Source: UBA2040 sp002384725 (GTDB taxonomy: Bacteria; Bacteroidota; Bacteroidia; Flavobacteriales_D; Crocinitomicaceae). Taken from it: a stretch of DNA of 64,000 bases. Below, piece by piece: positions 1 to 7,367 of the stretch. A program made the position numbers and the translations under genes. Under the pieces are notes generated by a model. That model worked only from the letters and a program-made list of their open reading frames with translations, had not been told where the DNA came from and did not search any database. Location of the stretch: assembly GCA_963926475.1 (NCBI GenBank), contig CAWUXE010000007.1, forward strand, positions 62,001 through 126,000, in the 5' to 3' direction. Numbering within the stretch: position 1 is the stretch's first letter; each line of letters opens with the position of its first letter.

Positions 1-365
1 AATGGACTTCTCTGTTCAATACTTGCATCTACTTTTTCCTTAAGGAAATCGGCATGTTCACCAAAGTACGCTCTTCTTTCTGAGTGACCGATAAGTAAAT
101 AATCTGCTCCCACAGATTTTGCTTGAGTTACCGATATTTCACCTGTAAAGGCACCACTTTTAGAAGGATAGAAATTTTGTGCACCGACTAAAACATGGTT
201 GTCCTTCAATTCGTTGAATCGACTAATGTATATAGACGGTGGAAATACGATAACCTGAACATGCGAAGGCCAATCCGTTTTGATAATCAGCTCATTGAAC
301 AAGGCTTCCGCCTCATTGGGCAACAAATTCATTTTCCAGTTTCCTGCTACTATTCTTTTTCTCAT
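1..365 (-). CDS. tpiA: Triosephosphate isomerase, N-terminal part (cut by window edge)
   Basis: Glycolytic enzyme interconverting dihydroxyacetone phosphate and glyceraldehyde 3-phosphate in the cytoplasm. Reading the minus strand from the ATG at 365 gives about 121 codons. They start MRKRIVAGNWKMN, the conserved N-terminal strand with the substrate-binding Asn and Lys, and later contain the family signature IGHSERR, which carries the catalytic electrophile histidine. The C-terminal half, with the catalytic glutamate, lies outside the window. The start is only 2 nt after the stop of the DoxX-like gene, so the two are very probably co-transcribed. The DUF1599, DoxX-like, tpiA order is a familiar Bacteroidota arrangement. 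Identification is secure; only the length is unknown. Confidence 0.97.
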   Translation of the reverse strand, partial: MRKRIVAGNWKMNLLPNEAEALFNELIIKTDWPSHVQVIVFPPSIYISRFNELKDNHVLVGAQNFYPSKSGAFTGEISVTQAKSVGADYLLIGHSERRAYFGEHADFLKEKVDASIEQRSP

Positions 366-367
366 AA

Positions 368-2263
368 TTATTTTAACACATTTAGCTCGAGCCATTTATA
401 ATCTGGCAAAGCTCGTTTTGGGTATTTTCCTTTTACTATTCCTTTTTTCAACACCATTAATGACGGATTGGATCGCGCTATGGCTTTCAATTCTATTTCA
501 TCGGTTATAAAAACAGGGATGCTGAAATTGTATTTCTTTTTAAAGGCACGAACATCCTCCATAGAAGAACTTACGAGCATTATCATCGGAATATTGTCCT
601 TTTGTGACTTTTTAAGAATGTCTTTTAGTTTTTCAATTTCAGACCAATCGGCATCCTTTAGATTTCGGACAGAAAGAATGATCAATTTTTTCAGCTTCAG
701 AATATCCTCTCGAATATTGAATTCTGTGAAGTCTTCATTTCTTCGCTCGACAGTGTCCATCATTTGGAATCCCGCGTATGATTCTGACAGAATTGTCGTA
801 TCGCCGACTTTCAAAGATAACATCGTATCATTTTCCTTACCATAAAGTCGAACGAAGGTCTCATTATTTTTAGCGAATTTATTGGTGATGAATGAAAATT
901 GAAGGTAATCATCGTTAACCTCTTCGTAAGGCAAAAACGGACTGAATTGTTCTGTAATAGATGACAAGCGAGTTTCAACAATAACTTTTTGTCGATTACT
1001 GAGGTATTTCCAATCTTTGTTTTCCCAAAGTCTTTCCTTTTCATAATCTTTCGAACCCAAAAGCATTTCTTTTGTACGACCCGATTTTTTATGTTTAAAG
1101 GTCATATATTCTAAATATTTTCCTTCTGCACCATCTTTCATTTTTAAGCTCAAATTGCTCCCCACGGCATAAGCTCTGTAATCTTTTATGGGTTCATACA
1201 TCAAGACATAGGAAACCAGCAAACCAGAAAGAACGAGCAAAAACAAATTGAGATTCCAAAAAGATTTCGGGTTGGTCGATTCTTTCCGCAGAATCCACAT
1301 ACCTCCTATAAATGAGAAAAAGGCAAATAGTAATGGGAGCCACCACGCGAATAACCAACTGAGCAAAGTAATCAATACTAGACTTGTCAACCAATATAGT
1401 AATTTCTTCTTTTCTGGTACTTGGTTTTTCTTGAAGGCAGCTAACAAAATCCAGATACTGAAATATAGCAGCACCAAATCTTTCCAAAACGACTCAGCCG
1501 GCGTCAGTGATCGACCAATAGAGCCTTTCATCGCATCGCCAAAACACCCACAATCGTTAACGCATTGTGGACTCATCGTTTCATCTACGATAATTTCATC
1601 TACTCGGCTTACAATTTTTACAGACTTGTCCGTTTTCGCTTTTTTCAGCAAAGCTTGCCCAATTGGGTTGCTCAATTCGTATCTATTTCTATCAGTGAAC
1701 TTTACTCCAGGATTGCAATTATCGGTATGCCAAGTGAGAAACGTAAAAAACAACATTATCCCAACAATGAGTACCGAAACAACCTTCAAGCGCTGCCCTA
1801 GGACAACAAGAACTCCCAATATTATTTCGAAGAGGCAAATTAAGACAGAAAATGTTAAAGCCGATTCACCCATACCTTCGAGACTAAATTCAGGCATATT
1901 GAACCATTCCTTGATTCGATAAGCTAGGGCGCCGTCTTCAAAATATTCTTGTAGTTTGTACGAAAATCCGATTGGATCGTTGGCCTTCACTAGACCTGAA
2001 ACAATAAAAATGCTACCGACGATCACTCGTGCTGCGCTGGCCAGCGCTATTCTTCCTTTGAAAACGATTAGTCCGAAAATTGAAAATAAAAGAATAGCAA
2101 AACCTGTAATTTTTAATGCCGTTGTATTTCCGGTCAGATTAGGATGAAAGGCCAATACCAAAAGTGATATACTTACGATATTAAGCGCAACGAAAATCAC
2201 ATTGAACAAAAATGAACGTCCCGCGACGGTTGCCTTCGGTCTCATAACAACTTTTCTACTCAT
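368..2263 (-). CDS. DoxX-like (BT_3928-type) multi-pass membrane protein with C-terminal thioredoxin-like region
   Basis: A 631-residue inner-membrane protein. The first 360 residues hold about eight hydrophobic segments (roughly 17-39, 50-69, 75-95, 135-180, 262-277, 288-325 and 343-360) and a cysteine-rich stretch CVNDCGCFGD near residue 235. This resembles DoxX-like proteins found next to tpiA in Bacteroidota. The last 250 residues are soluble, and the end reads like a thioredoxin fold (beta strand IPMIMLVSSS, then a cis-Pro-type turn FSIPVFITD), but with no CxxC. The exact function is unknown; a role in membrane redox or quinone chemistry is only an inference from DoxX. The start overlaps the upstream DUF1599 stop by 8 nt (ATGAGTAG), implying translational coupling. 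Confidence 0.85.
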   Translation of the reverse strand: MSRKVVMRPKATVAGRSFLFNVIFVALNIVSISLLVLAFHPNLTGNTTALKITGFAILLFSIFGLIVFKGRIALASAARVIVGSIFIVSGLVKANDPIGFSYKLQEYFEDGALAYRIKEWFNMPEFSLEGMGESALTFSVLICLFEIILGVLVVLGQRLKVVSVLIVGIMLFFTFLTWHTDNCNPGVKFTDRNRYELSNPIGQALLKKAKTDKSVKIVSRVDEIIVDETMSPQCVNDCGCFGDAMKGSIGRSLTPAESFWKDLVLLYFSIWILLAAFKKNQVPEKKKLLYWLTSLVLITLLSWLFAWWLPLLFAFFSFIGGMWILRKESTNPKSFWNLNLFLLVLSGLLVSYVLMYEPIKDYRAYAVGSNLSLKMKDGAEGKYLEYMTFKHKKSGRTKEMLLGSKDYEKERLWENKDWKYLSNRQKVIVETRLSSITEQFSPFLPYEEVNDDYLQFSFITNKFAKNNETFVRLYGKENDTMLSLKVGDTTILSESYAGFQMMDTVERRNEDFTEFNIREDILKLKKLIILSVRNLKDADWSEIEKLKDILKKSQKDNIPMIMLVSSSMEDVRAFKKKYNFSIPVFITDEIELKAIARSNPSLMVLKKGIVKGKYPKRALPDYKWLELNVLK

Positions 2264-2795
2264 TTCCCAAATGAATTAAAGAAAAAACAGAATAATTCAG
2301 CATGTCATAATAATTGGCATCTATGCCTTCGCTAATCAAAGTTGAACCGTCGTTGTCTTCAATCTGCTTCACTCTTAAAATCTTCATGAGAATCAAATCT
2401 GTCAAAGAACTCACCCTCATATCTCGCCAAGCTTCGCCGTAATCGTGGTTCTTTTTCAGCATTAAATCATGAGCTGTATCCGCATATTTATTAAACAAGC
2501 TCAAAGCCTCCTCGGCTGAAAGCTCCATTTCCACAAGGTCCTTTTCCTCTAATTGGATAATGGCTATGATGCAATAATTTACAATCGCCATGAATTCACC
2601 GTCGATGCTCTCTCCAACTTCATTTTTTCCAGTTTCCTGAATCGTCCGAATTCTTTGCGCTTTGATGAAGATTTGATCTGTCAGAGAACTTGGTCGAAGA
2701 ATGCGCCACGCTGTGCCATAATCTTTTGTTTTCTTGATGAAAACTTCTCTGCATTGATTTACTATTTTTGTGTATTCCGTTGAGGTCTTGTTCAT
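2256..2795 (-). CDS. DUF1599 family protein, two tandem copies of the domain
   Basis: About 179 residues with two clearly related halves. KTKDYGTAWRILRPSSLTD near residue 25 is echoed by KNHDYGEAWRDMRVSSLTD near residue 117, each followed by I-x-x-K-x-x-R and a helix. This is the DUF1599 domain, conserved in Bacteroidota beside folP and tpiA; its biochemical role is not established. I chose the ATG at 2795 (MNKTSTEY). A longer reading from a TTG at 2819 would add eight poorly conserved residues and run into the region upstream of folP. A -7-like box TGATTTTG lies at 2818-2811. It heads the DUF1599/DoxX/tpiA operon. Confidence 0.85.
   Translation of the reverse strand: MNKTSTEYTKIVNQCREVFIKKTKDYGTAWRILRPSSLTDQIFIKAQRIRTIQETGKNEVGESIDGEFMAIVNYCIIAIIQLEEKDLVEMELSAEEALSLFNKYADTAHDLMLKKNHDYGEAWRDMRVSSLTDLILMKILRVKQIEDNDGSTLISEGIDANYYDMLNYSVFSLIHLGNE
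2763..2770 (+). promoter_or_regulatory. Candidate -7 box for folP
   Basis: TATTTTTG is a perfect match to the Bacteroidota -7 consensus TAnnTTTG on the plus strand, 52 nt upstream of the first folP ATG and inside the start of the divergent DUF1599 gene. The match is seen; promoter activity is inferred. Confidence 0.35.
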
Positions 2796-2822
2796 TCTGT
2801 TTTTTATGGGCAAAATCAAGCG

Positions 2823-3668
2823 ATGAAGATAAAGAAAACGACAAAAATGAAGATGCTGATTCGCGATAAGTTATTAGAATTTACTGACAATTTAGTCATG
2901 GGGATTCTAAATGTCACGCCCGATTCATTTTATGACAAGAGCCGTGCTTCAACGGATGCAGATTTGCTGAAAATGGCTGGGAAAATGCTTTCAGAAGGAG
3001 CTGATATCCTAGATTTAGGCGGTTATTCCAGTCGTCCCGGAGCAAAAGATGTCTCCGTAGCTGATGAAATAGGCAGAATTCAACCTTCTATAAAAATGTT
3101 GCGACGGGAATTTCCGAACTCGTTAATTTCATTGGATACCTTTCGTTCGGAGGTGGCAAAAGTTGGTTTGGATGAAGGGGTCGACATCATAAACGACATA
3201 AGTGCAGGACATCTGGACGCAGAATTACCCAAAATCGTCGCAAAGCATAAGGTGCCATACATCATTATGCACATGCGTGGAACTCCTCAAACCATGCAGA
3301 GTTTGACAGAATATGAAAATATTACCCAAGAATTATTTTACTATTTCAGCGAAAGAATTCGGACCTTCCATCAAATGGGAATTCATGATTTAATCATCGA
3401 CCCTGGTTTCGGTTTTGCTAAAACGGCGGAAGACAATTATGAGATTATGGAAAATCTGGCGATTTTTAAAAAATTGGAATGCCCAATTTTAGTCGGAATT
3501 TCAAGGAAATCATTTATTCAGAAGAAATTTAAGGTTTCCATAGACGAGACGTTAGCACCTACTAATCAACTGCATAAAGAGCTTTTACTAAAGGGCGCTC
3601 AGATAATTCGTACGCATGATGTAGGTGAGGCAAAACTGTTGATCGAAGAGTTAAAAACGATGCGCTAA
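2823..3668 (+). CDS. folP: Dihydropteroate synthase
   Basis: Condenses dihydropterin pyrophosphate with p-aminobenzoate in folate synthesis; target of sulfonamides. It has the family hallmarks in order: MGILNVTPDSFYD (residues 26-38), DLGGYSSRPGA (about 64-74), the IIMHMRGTPQTMQ loop (about 147-159), LIIDPGFGFAKT (about 192-203) and GISRKSFI near residue 227, ending in THDV. The length of 281 residues is normal. The first ATG at 2823 is given, but ATGs at 2847 and 2853 are also in frame and would remove a lysine-rich leader, so the start is uncertain by about 10 codons. It is divergent from DUF1599. No partner folate gene is adjacent. Confidence 0.95.
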   Translation: MKIKKTTKMKMLIRDKLLEFTDNLVMGILNVTPDSFYDKSRASTDADLLKMAGKMLSEGADILDLGGYSSRPGAKDVSVADEIGRIQPSIKMLRREFPNSLISLDTFRSEVAKVGLDEGVDIINDISAGHLDAELPKIVAKHKVPYIIMHMRGTPQTMQSLTEYENITQELFYYFSERIRTFHQMGIHDLIIDPGFGFAKTAEDNYEIMENLAIFKKLECPILVGISRKSFIQKKFKVSIDETLAPTNQLHKELLLKGAQIIRTHDVGEAKLLIEELKTMR

Positions 3669-3722
3669 TTTCTGATTCGTCCAATTTTAAAAAAAAATTT
3701 AGACCAAAAGGACTTTTTTCTT

Positions 3723-3730
3723 TACTTTCG
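3723..3730 (+). promoter_or_regulatory. -7 box upstream of the CHU_C/PorP pair
   Basis: TACTTTCG matches TAnnTTTG at seven of eight positions and ends 21 nt before the ATG at 3752. It is the only good candidate in the 83-nt gap after folP. Confidence 0.4.
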
Positions 3731-3751
3731 TAGACGTATATAAAAACGAGT

Positions 3752-4570
3752 ATGAAAATAATAATTGCTTTTTTTGCCTTTTTACTGATTCCTTTTTCCA
3801 ACTTCTCTCAGATTCAGGCCGGTTTTGCTTTTGACGATTCCATTTGTGTTGGAGATTGCATCTTCTTTCAAGATACCTCAGTTGGAGTAGTGACGTCTTA
3901 CAGTTGGAGTTTTGGTGGCGGAACACCTACTACCTCTACAGCGGCAAATCCTGGACCCATTTGTTTTACAGCAGCGGGAACTTACAATATTGACCTTGGA
4001 ATTATTGGCCCAGATGGCCCAAGTACGGTATCGCATACAATACTCGTTGGTAATTACATGGATTCTATGGATGTCAGCAACGACACATTAATAGAAATGG
4101 GCGGAGCAGCTTATCTTGCTGCAAATGGATTCCCGGGCGGAGGAACCTATAACTGGATTCCGAATGACATCTTTGAATGCCCTAATTGTCCAGAAACAGT
4201 AGGTTCGCCTTTGATCCCTACCAACGTAATTGTTCAGTACATTTCACCAGAAGGTTGCGCAATACAAGACACCATTTTTGTTGGAATAGATTTTAAAGAT
4301 GTAATCGACGTTCCGAATAGTTTTTCGCCTGATGATAATGGAGTAAACGACAAAGTTTATCTGAAAGGACCTGGAATTGTAACTATGACTTTCCGAATTT
4401 TTGATCGCTATGGACAAAAAATGTTTGAAACTTCTAACCAATCTGAAGGCTGGGACGGAACATTCAACGGAAGAAAATTACCGCCTGCTACATTCGCTTG
4501 GACGGCTGAATACTCGCTAATTGGAGGTCTGACAGGTGTTAAGGCGGGAACGATAACTCTTATTAAATAA
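3752..4570 (+). CDS. Secreted PKD-domain protein with gliding-motility (CHU_C, type B) C-terminal domain
   Basis: A 272-residue exported protein. It has a signal peptide at residues 1-19 ending near FSQIQA, then a PKD-like Ig fold (SYSWSFGGG followed by FTAAGTYNI at about 48-85) with paired cysteines. The C-terminal 90 residues form the gliding-motility-associated C-terminal domain: IDVPNSFSPDDNGVNDKVY, FRIFDRYGQKMFE, SEGWDGTFNGRKLP, ending at GTITLIK. In known Bacteroidota such domains direct export by the type IX secretion system. The PorP/SprF-family gene follows after 8 nt, the usual genetic pairing for type B cargo. Cargo function beyond surface display or adhesion cannot be read from sequence. 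Confidence 0.9.
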   Translation: MKIIIAFFAFLLIPFSNFSQIQAGFAFDDSICVGDCIFFQDTSVGVVTSYSWSFGGGTPTTSTAANPGPICFTAAGTYNIDLGIIGPDGPSTVSHTILVGNYMDSMDVSNDTLIEMGGAAYLAANGFPGGGTYNWIPNDIFECPNCPETVGSPLIPTNVIVQYISPEGCAIQDTIFVGIDFKDVIDVPNSFSPDDNGVNDKVYLKGPGIVTMTFRIFDRYGQKMFETSNQSEGWDGTFNGRKLPPATFAWTAEYSLIGGLTGVKAGTITLIK

Positions 4571-4578
4571 TCAAGGAA

Positions 4579-5583
4579 ATGAAAAAAACACTTATCCTCT
4601 TATCTATATTTTCTGCTAACATTTCCTTTGCTCAACAAGATCCTCATTTCAGTATGTGGTACAGTTCGCCTTCGTTATTGAACCCTGCATCAACGGCTAC
4701 AATGGAACAAGACGTTACTTTCTTTACCAATTACCGAGCGCAATGGCTTTCTGCATTACCGAACCAAATCAGAACGAATGCGGTGAGTGCTGAAATAAAA
4801 TTGGGGAATGATAGATTGCGAAGTGGCTGGTTTGGCTTAGGAGCACAATATAACAACGATGCAACTGGAGATGCACAAATCATGTCTCACATTGTTTCTA
4901 TTCCTTTTAATTATGTTTGGGAAGGATATGAAAAATCTTATTTCTCTTTGGGAATTAAGCCAGGTGTAATAAACCGATCACTTAAGGCACAGATTCAAAC
5001 GTGGGACAACCAGTGGAATGGAATTGGCTTTGATAACACTGTTTTTTCTACGGAATCAAGCTCTAACAAAAACACTCACCTTACGGTTGGTGCAGGTATG
5101 TACTACAAAAAATTGTATCGAGATGGATCTAAATTTGACATTGGATTCTCAGCGAATCATTTGAACGCGCCTGAACAAGGATTTCGATCACTTTCTTTTC
5201 AAACCTTCCGTCAATATATCTTTCATACAAGCGGCAGTATCAAATTGGATCGTTACAAATTCTTATTGTCTCCTCAGTTGATTACAATGTTTCAAGGACC
5301 GCACAGAGATGTGATCATTGGAACATCTTTTGATATACTATTGGACGAAGGTTCTCGTAGAACAACTTTCGAGCAAGAAACCATGCTCAGCATAGGATTG
5401 AATTACCGCTTGAATGATGCATTAATCACTTCGGTTATGATGAAATGGAATGGTTTCCAAGTTGGATTATCGTATGATGCTATGATGAACATCAACAGAA
5501 TCCCTACGAAAACGGCAGGAGCACTAGAATTGTTCTTGAAATATTCTTTCTACAAAGAACAAAGAAAACGTTTCATCCGATAG
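4579..5583 (+). CDS. PorP/SprF family type IX secretion outer-membrane protein
   Basis: A 334-residue outer-membrane beta-barrel protein. It has a signal peptide at 1-18 (SANISFA cleavage region) followed by QQDPHFSMWYSSPSLLNPA, the family's N-terminal signature. Alternating aromatic/polar strands run throughout, and the C terminus is LFLKYSFYKEQRKRFIR. In characterised gliding bacteria SprF-type proteins help secrete or attach the adjacent large CHU_C/SprB-type protein. Here the partner is the 272-residue protein 8 nt upstream, and the two are probably one transcript. The family is clear; the specific cargo relationship is inferred from adjacency. Confidence 0.93.
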   Translation: MKKTLILLSIFSANISFAQQDPHFSMWYSSPSLLNPASTATMEQDVTFFTNYRAQWLSALPNQIRTNAVSAEIKLGNDRLRSGWFGLGAQYNNDATGDAQIMSHIVSIPFNYVWEGYEKSYFSLGIKPGVINRSLKAQIQTWDNQWNGIGFDNTVFSTESSSNKNTHLTVGAGMYYKKLYRDGSKFDIGFSANHLNAPEQGFRSLSFQTFRQYIFHTSGSIKLDRYKFLLSPQLITMFQGPHRDVIIGTSFDILLDEGSRRTTFEQETMLSIGLNYRLNDALITSVMMKWNGFQVGLSYDAMMNINRIPTKTAGALELFLKYSFYKEQRKRFIR

Positions 5584-5614
5584 TTTTGAGTTTAAAACAT
5601 TGAACCCCGTTCCG

Positions 5615-5632
5615 TTCCGATAACTATCGGAA
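5615..5632. repeat. Short perfect palindrome in convergent intergenic space
   Basis: Eight-base arms TTCCGATA and TATCGGAA separated by two bases, lying between the convergent PorP-family and PLP-enzyme genes. The same TTCCGATAG core occurs within the terminator loop near 41275. It has the look of the short dispersed palindromes common in Bacteroidota and may act as a bidirectional terminator stem, although no T-run follows. Confidence 0.5.
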
Positions 5633-5646
5633 TCTGGATGAGATCT

Positions 5647-6588
5647 TTATTTCAAGTAACTTCCGGCGATCAGTCCACCAGTATGTAAGAATACGATCTT
5701 GCGGTTCTCGATATTTGAGTTTTTGTAGTAATCCAGCAAAGCAAAAAAGGCTTTTCCCGCATAAATTGGGTCTAAATCTAGATGATGCTCCTCTTTCATT
5801 TTCAATATGAAGTTTGATAATTCCTCGGTCTTTTTGCCGTAACCGCCGAAGTGATAATCCGAGTGAACATTCATTCTCGACAACACTTGCTCAACGGATT
5901 CCGAATCAAACCCAGCGAACTTCATGATATCGTTTATTTCTTTGCTTACATCAAATCTTTTTAAGACGGGAACGGCCTGAATAGTCTGATTTTCATTACA
6001 ACTCAAGGCCAAACCAATGCTTGTTGTGCAAGTTCCTTGCGCAACCCAAATCTCATCAAAATCTCCCTCTAATTCAGAAACAATTTCTTGACAACCGATT
6101 ATTCCCAAGTAGCTCTTTCCTCCTTCTGGAATAATATAATGGCTGCGGAATTCATCTTTTAATTCGTTCTTGTATTCGAAGTCGTCTTTTAAATGATATT
6201 CCTCCCGAGAAACGAATCGGAATTTCATGCCCCATTCCGCACATTGACGCAGAATATCATTGCTTTTTTCATTCAATTCGTCGCCTCTAACGATAGCCAT
6301 AGATTGCAATCCATGAGAATGACAAACATGAGCAGTTGCCAATAAATGATTCGAATAAGCTCCTCCGAAGGTTAAAACTCCCGTTTTCCCCAAATGTTTT
6401 ACTTGAAGTAGATTGAACTTTAACTTCCGCCATTTGTTACCGGATACAACATTGTGAATTAGATCATCACGTTTAATCGTGATGGACAAATTTCTTTCCT
6501 TCATCCATTCCAATTGAAAAGCTTGGACTGGTGATGGAACTTTGTACGATTCGCTTGCTTGCATATTTATTAACTGTATTTTTGCCAT
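5647..6588 (-). CDS. D-cysteine desulfhydrase / ACC deaminase family PLP enzyme
   Basis: A 313-residue fold-type II PLP enzyme. VSGNKWRKLKF (residues 48-58) contains the Schiff-base lysine region, GGAYSNHLLATA (about 95-106) is the substrate-binding loop, and the C-terminal FLHTGGLIAG binds the phosphate. Family members deaminate 1-aminocyclopropane-1-carboxylate or break down D-cysteine to pyruvate, sulfide and ammonia; sequence alone does not decide, and D-cysteine or a related D-amino acid is the usual default in this phylum. The start ATG at 6588 abuts the ATG of the divergent DUF5522 gene with no spacer. An internal ATG at 6564 (MQASESYK) is a reasonable alternative. Confidence 0.88.
   Translation of the reverse strand: MAKIQLINMQASESYKVPSPVQAFQLEWMKERNLSITIKRDDLIHNVVSGNKWRKLKFNLLQVKHLGKTGVLTFGGAYSNHLLATAHVCHSHGLQSMAIVRGDELNEKSNDILRQCAEWGMKFRFVSREEYHLKDDFEYKNELKDEFRSHYIIPEGGKSYLGIIGCQEIVSELEGDFDEIWVAQGTCTTSIGLALSCNENQTIQAVPVLKRFDVSKEINDIMKFAGFDSESVEQVLSRMNVHSDYHFGGYGKKTEELSNFILKMKEEHHLDLDPIYAGKAFFALLDYYKNSNIENRKIVFLHTGGLIAGSYLK
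6577..6584 (+). promoter_or_regulatory. -7 box giving a predicted leaderless DUF5522 mRNA
   Basis: TATTTTTG matches TAnnTTTG perfectly and ends 4 nt before the ATG at 6589, so transcription should begin at or within a base or two of the start codon. The box lies inside the first codons of the divergent PLP-enzyme gene. Confidence 0.55.
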
Positions 6589-6777
6589 ATGACAGATGAT
6601 TTCTCCTTTTTCTCCAAGCGTGGAAAACTAGATCCAGAAGATTATTACACCAGTCCTGAGGGTTACATTGTTTTCACAGAGAAATACCATATTAAGCGGG
6701 GTTATTGTTGTAAAAGTAGTTGTAAGCATTGTCCATACGGCTACAACAGATCTACTGGACGAATAGAAAAAGGTTAA
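6589..6777 (+). CDS. DUF5522 small cysteine-rich protein
   Basis: A 62-residue cytoplasmic protein. It contains FTEKYHIKRGYCCKSSCKHC (about residues 28-47), a conserved block of five cysteines (three shown as CC, C, C plus neighbours) typical of DUF5522. The spacing suggests a metal site (zinc or iron-sulfur), which is inference. No function is assigned to the family. It begins immediately beside the divergent PLP enzyme start and its stop overlaps the convergent acyltransferase stop by 4 nt. Confidence 0.8.
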   Translation: MTDDFSFFSKRGKLDPEDYYTSPEGYIVFTEKYHIKRGYCCKSSCKHCPYGYNRSTGRIEKG

Positions 6778-7313
6778 CGAACTCCATTTTCAGGAAAGCG
6801 CCCTTTGTAATTTCGAAGAATATCTTTTATGCCTTCAATGTCCTTTTTAACATCACCCGTTGGTTTAAACTCCCCGTAAAATCCTCCAATTTTCTTCTCG
6901 TAATCCATGTATCCGACGTAAATCGGAACCTGAGCCTTTTGAGCAATGTAATAAAAGCCTTTTTTCCAATTCGGGCTATAACTTCTCGTTCCTTCAGGTG
7001 TGAAAATCATAAACATTTCATCGTTGTCGTTGAAGTATTGCACTGCTTGATCGGTAATGTTGGTTCCTTTTTTTCTATCAACGGGAATACCGCCAATTGC
7101 TTTTAGAATAAAACCCAGAGGAAAAAAGAAAAGTTCCTTTTTAATTAAAATCTTGGTATTGACGCCATACTGAGAAAACGCGATTCTCCCAATAATAAAA
7201 TCCCAATTGGAGGTATGCGGTCCCATTACCACAACGCATTTCTTTACATCAGGCGTTTTGGAATCAATTTTCCAGCCAAAAAGTTTAAGAATTTTAAACA
7301 GTATTTTTCCCAT
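6774..7313 (-). CDS. 1-acylglycerol-3-phosphate acyltransferase family protein
   Basis: A 179-residue membrane-associated acyltransferase (PlsC-like). The catalytic HxxxxD motif is GPHTSNWDF (His33, Asp38), and the phosphate-binding FTPEGTR is at residues 104-110. It is short relative to PlsC (about 240 residues), in keeping with the compact acyltransferases of Bacteroidota that may act on lipids other than phosphatidic acid. The start at 7313 (MGKILFK) is chosen because a perfect -7 box TATATTTG lies at 7325-7318; a longer reading from 7337 would place that box inside the coding sequence. Predicted leaderless. Acceptor substrate unknown. Confidence 0.85.
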   Translation of the reverse strand: MGKILFKILKLFGWKIDSKTPDVKKCVVVMGPHTSNWDFIIGRIAFSQYGVNTKILIKKELFFFPLGFILKAIGGIPVDRKKGTNITDQAVQYFNDNDEMFMIFTPEGTRSYSPNWKKGFYYIAQKAQVPIYVGYMDYEKKIGGFYGEFKPTGDVKKDIEGIKDILRNYKGRFPENGVR

Positions 7314-7317
7314 ACTA

Positions 7318-7325
7318 CAAATATA
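7318..7325 (-). promoter_or_regulatory. -7 box of the acyltransferase gene
   Basis: On the minus strand 7325-7318 reads TATATTTG, a perfect TAnnTTTG, four nt before the ATG at 7313. It decides the start codon. Confidence 0.6.
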
Positions 7326-7343
7326 GTATTTCGCCAATTATCG

Positions 7344-7351
7344 TACTTTTG
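7344..7351 (+). promoter_or_regulatory. -7 box of the 7368 gene
   Basis: TACTTTTG, a perfect TAnnTTTG, ends 16 nt before the ATG at 7368. With the box at 7325-7318 it forms a back-to-back divergent promoter pair only 18 nt apart. Confidence 0.55.
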
Positions 7352-7367
7352 AAAATAGTTAACCCTT

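Noticed and set aside
1248..1922. 224-codon plus-strand frame inside the DoxX-like gene
   Set aside because: Fully antisense to a well-supported membrane protein gene; no family motif and no promoter.
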